A DNA stretch of 54,752 nucleotides from assembly GCA_028383925.1 (NCBI GenBank), contig JAOEWO010000014.1, positions 1 to 54,752 on the forward strand, given 5' to 3'. The position numbers and the translations under genes were made by a program. The notes below the pieces were generated by a model that had not been told where the DNA came from, made no database searches, and saw only the letters and a program-made list of their open reading frames with translations. The DNA comes from Winogradskyella sp. (GTDB taxonomy: Bacteria; Bacteroidota; Bacteroidia; Flavobacteriales; Flavobacteriaceae). How positions within the stretch are numbered: position 1 is the stretch's first letter; every line of letters begins with the position of its first letter. This document shows positions 52,073 through 54,752 of this stretch, piece by piece.

Positions 52073-53347
52073 TTAAGCGCTAAACAAGGGTCTTCCACCC
52101 ATTAAATCATTTACTTTTTTAGCAACACCTTCTAAAACGGTAGCATTATCATGGTTACAGATAACTTCATCAATTAAATCTACAACATAAGCCATATCAT
52201 TTTCTTTTAAACCTCTAGTTGTAATGGCAGGTGTACCTACTCTAATCCCAGATGTTACAAAAGGAGATTCCGTATCAAAAGGTACCATGTTTTTGTTTAC
52301 CGTTATATCTGCTTTTACCAATGCGTTTTCAGCATCTTTACCTGTAATATTCTTATTTCTAAGATCAATTAGCATCATGTGGTTATCTGTACCGCCAGAA
52401 ATTAAATGGTAATCTTTAGTAACAAATGCTTTAGCCATAGCATCTGCATTGTGTTTAACTTGTAACATGTAATGCATAAACTCGTCAGTTAAAGCTTCAC
52501 CAAAAGCAATAGCTTTAGCACCAATGGCGTGCATTAACGGACCTCCTTGGTTTCCAGGAAAAATACCAGAATCTAATAAACCAGACATTTTGCGAAGGTT
52601 TCCATTTTTTAATTTTAAACCAAATGGATTTTCAAAATTTTCACCCATCATAATCATTCCGCCACGTGGACCACGTAACGTTTTATGCGTAGTCGTAGTT
52701 ACTATATGACAATGTGGTAACGGATCTGTTAAAATGCCTTTAGCAATTAAACCCGATGGATGCGAAATATCACCTAACAAAATAGCACCAACATTATCTG
52801 CGACTTCTCTAAATTTAGCAAAATCCATATCTCTAGAATAAGCAGAAGCACCAGCAATAATAAGTTTTGGTTTTTCTTTCTCTGCCATATCAGATAACAT
52901 GTCGTAATCAATAAGACCTGTATCTTTATTTACACCATAAAATGAAGGACTATATAATTTACCCGAAAAATTTACTGGCGAGCCGTGTGTTAAATGGCCA
53001 CCATGAGATAAATCGAAACCTAAAATTTTATCTCCAGGTTTAAGACATGCATGAAAAACAGCTGTATTTGCCTGACTACCAGAGTGAGGTTGTACGTTAG
53101 CATACGCTGCACCAAATAAGGTTTTTGCACGTTCTATAGCTATATTTTCTACTTCATCTACAATTTCACAACCACCATAATAACGCTTACCAGGGTAACC
53201 TTCAGCATATTTGTTGGTTAATACAGAACCTGCAGCCTCCATAACTTGGTCACTGACAAAGTTTTCTGATGCTATAAGTTCTATTCCGTCAATTTGGCGT
53301 TCTTTTTCAGCCTGTATCAATTCAAAAATTTGTTCGTCGCGTTGCAT
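52073..53347 (-). CDS. glyA: serine hydroxymethyltransferase
   Basis: 424 residues. It converts serine and tetrahydrofolate to glycine and methylene-tetrahydrofolate. Signs: [52 protein letters not shown], and the Schiff-base lysine K222 in [16 protein letters not shown], with [10 protein letters not shown] later. Length is as usual for bacterial GlyA. With serC and serA in the same window, serine and one-carbon supply are represented. It is divergent from fahA; TATTTTTG at 53380-53373 on the minus strand is its probable promoter box. Confidence 0.97.
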   Translation of the reverse strand: MQRDEQIFELIQAEKERQIDGIELIASENFVSDQVMEAAGSVLTNKYAEGYPGKRYYGGCEIVDEVENIAIERAKTLFGAAYANVQPHSGSQANTAVFHACLKPGDKILGFDLSHGGHLTHGSPVNFSGKLYSPSFYGVNKDTGLIDYDMLSDMAEKEKPKLIIAGASAYSRDMDFAKFREVADNVGAILLGDISHPSGLIAKGILTDPLPHCHIVTTTTHKTLRGPRGGMIMMGENFENPFGLKLKNGNLRKMSGLLDSGIFPGNQGGPLMHAIGAKAIAFGEALTDEFMHYMLQVKHNADAMAKAFVTKDYHLISGGTDNHMMLIDLRNKNITGKDAENALVKADITVNKNMVPFDTESPFVTSGIRVGTPAITTRGLKENDMAYVVDLIDEVICNHDNATVLEGVAKKVNDLMGGRPLFSA

Positions 53348-53372
53348 AGATTAAGTCTTTGTTAAATGAATA

Positions 53373-53380
53373 CAAAAATA
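53373..53380 (-). promoter_or_regulatory. promoter box of glyA
   Basis: TATTTTTG on the minus strand, an exact TAnnTTTG box, 26 bp before the glyA ATG. No TTG is at the usual upstream distance; TTTAA is the nearest. It would give a short leader of about 20 nt. Confidence 0.45.
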
Positions 53381-53413
53381 GTAAATACATTAGTTTAAAT
53401 ATTAAAAAACGTG

Positions 53414-53421
53414 TAGATTTG
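53414..53421 (+). promoter_or_regulatory. promoter box of fahA
   Basis: TAGATTTG, an exact TAnnTTTG box 36 bp before the fahA ATG; TTAGTTT about 20 bp upstream stands in for the TTG element. Confidence 0.45.
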
Positions 53422-53456
53422 AGATAATTAATGAACATTTAATCAACAAATACAAT

Positions 53457-54752
53457 ATGCCATTATCAGCCAATAATCCAGATAGAATTTCATGGTTACA
53501 CGTTAACAAAGATTCAGATTTCCCCATTCAAAATATTCCTTTTGGTGTTTTTTTAACTAGAGATGACATTATTACAATAGGAACAAGAATTGGTGATACT
53601 GCAATAGATCTAGGTGCTCTACATCAATTAGGTTATTTTGAAGGTATTCCACTAACTGATGATATCTTTTTACAAGACACGTTAAATGATTTTATTGCAG
53701 ACGGAAGAAAAACGTGGCGTTTGGTAAGAAACCGTATTGCTGAAATTTTTGATGTTAATAACGATACTTTAAAAAATAATAACCCACATAAGGAAACTAT
53801 ATTATTTCGTTTAGACGAAATTGAAATGCAGTTACCTATACAAGTTGGGGATTACACAGATTTTTATGCCAGTAAAGAGCATGCTACTAATGTTGGCACC
53901 ATGTTTAGAGATCCAGAAAATGCATTATTACCTAATTGGGTACACATGCCTGTTGGTTACCATGGTCGTAGTTCTTCTATTATTCCGTCTGGTATCCCAG
54001 TAAATCGCCCGCAAGGGCAAACAATGCCATTAGATGCTGATAAACCTGTTTTTGGCCCATCGCGTTTAGTTGATTTTGAATTAGAAATGGCATTTATTAC
54101 TACTGATGCTAATGACTTGGGAGAACCAATTCCTATTGATGAAGCAGAAGAATATATTTTTGGTTTAGTCTTATTTAACGATTGGTCTGCTCGCGATATA
54201 CAAAAATGGGAGTATGTACCATTAGGTCCGTTTTTAGGCAAAAACTTTGCGTCTTCTATGTCACCATGGATTGTAACTTTAGATGCTTTAGAGCCTTTTA
54301 GAGTAGAGAGTCCAAAACAAACACCTAAGCCATTAGATTATTTACAAACCAAAGGAAAAAAGAGTTTTGATATTAACCTAGAAGTTGGTATTAAACCTAA
54401 AGGGGCTAAAGAAACTACGGTTTGTAAGTCTAACTTTAAATATATGTATTGGAATATGTCGCAACAATTAGCACATCATACCGTAAATGGTTGCCCTGTT
54501 AATTCTGGTGACATGATGGGAAGTGGTACCATATCTGGCCCAACAGAATCGTCTTACGGATCTATGTTAGAGCTCTCTTGGAAAGGTACAAAACCATTAA
54601 AAATGAACGATGGCACCGAACGTAAATTTATAAATGATAACGATACCGTTATTATGCGTGGTTATTGTGAAAAGGATGGCACCCGAATTGGATTTGGTTC
54701 TGTAAAAACAGAATTACTACCTGTTTTTAACCCAACTAAAAAGAAGAAATAA
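53457..54752 (+). CDS. fahA: fumarylacetoacetase
   Basis: 431 residues, complete; its TAA is the last codon of the window. It splits fumarylacetoacetate into fumarate and acetoacetate, the last step of tyrosine/phenylalanine breakdown through homogentisate. N-terminal SH3-like part: SDFPIQNIPFGVFLTRDD. Catalytic domain: DFYASKEHATNVGTMFRD, PVGYHGRSSSIIPSG, PSRLVDFELEMAF, LFNDWSARDIQKWEYVPLGP, NMSQQLAHHTVNGCPVNSGD and GSGTISGP. The metal-binding Asp and Glu of the family are all present. Other genes of the route (homogentisate dioxygenase) are not in the window but may follow. Confidence 0.97.
   Translation: MPLSANNPDRISWLHVNKDSDFPIQNIPFGVFLTRDDIITIGTRIGDTAIDLGALHQLGYFEGIPLTDDIFLQDTLNDFIADGRKTWRLVRNRIAEIFDVNNDTLKNNNPHKETILFRLDEIEMQLPIQVGDYTDFYASKEHATNVGTMFRDPENALLPNWVHMPVGYHGRSSSIIPSGIPVNRPQGQTMPLDADKPVFGPSRLVDFELEMAFITTDANDLGEPIPIDEAEEYIFGLVLFNDWSARDIQKWEYVPLGPFLGKNFASSMSPWIVTLDALEPFRVESPKQTPKPLDYLQTKGKKSFDINLEVGIKPKGAKETTVCKSNFKYMYWNMSQQLAHHTVNGCPVNSGDMMGSGTISGPTESSYGSMLELSWKGTKPLKMNDGTERKFINDNDTVIMRGYCEKDGTRIGFGSVKTELLPVFNPTKKKK

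Overview
The window reads as a chromosomal segment of a Bacteroidota bacterium, most likely family Flavobacteriaceae. The DNA is AT-rich, clear Shine-Dalgarno sites are scarce, and several genes carry the Bacteroidota promoter form (TTG, about 20 bp, TAnnTTTG). The gene content fits too: TM2, DUF937, DUF3570, DUF2721 and DUF922 proteins, LytS/LytTR regulators and regulatory-domain lipoproteins. No tRNA, rRNA, insertion sequence, phage gene or CRISPR array was seen. The only RNA gene recognised is the small SRP RNA.

Layout. 0.2-2.2 kb: a voltage-gated K+ channel/TM2 pair that looks accessory, and an unknown small protein. 2.6-6.8 kb: a surface lipoprotein, then a tight four-gene envelope operon (thioredoxin, ApbE flavin transferase, DUF4266 lipoprotein, DUF3570 beta-barrel). 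7-11.5 kb: ferredoxin and acyl-CoA reductase from face-to-face promoters, then serC, serA and a damaged DUF937 gene. 11.5-21.3 kb: YheT-type hydrolase, CocE-type peptidase, adenine deaminase, tilS, pabB, aldose epimerase and a DEAD-box type helicase. 21.4-28.1 kb: MscS channel, ECF sigma factor overlapping an unlisted 57-codon gene, DUF2721, an esterase with a mini MotA/TolQ protein, and a divergent LytS/LytTR pair.

28-37 kb: a lipoprotein/DUF922 gene split by a TAG codon, lpdA, an S41 peptidase split by a frameshift, Lrp regulator with a divergent PLP enzyme, nhaC, then peroxiredoxin, thioredoxin and a small helper protein. 37-46.7 kb: katG, prohibitin-like lipoprotein, DUF2007, ABC-F ATPase, a thioredoxin-fold lipoprotein lacking CxxC, transaldolase, a lipoprotein and an SDR enzyme. 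46.7-54.8 kb: SRP RNA, glutaminyl cyclase, thioesterase, three envelope proteins, an alpha/beta hydrolase, a small membrane protein, glyA and fahA.

Themes. Serine and one-carbon metabolism (serC, serA, glyA), oxidative defence (Prx, Trx, KatG) and envelope lipoproteins dominate. The best candidate for an undescribed system is the thioredoxin-ApbE-DUF4266-DUF3570 operon. Three genes look broken in different ways (deletion, nonsense codon, one-base frameshift), so either local gene decay or sequence error should be considered. Functions are assigned from motifs recognised by eye, with no database search.
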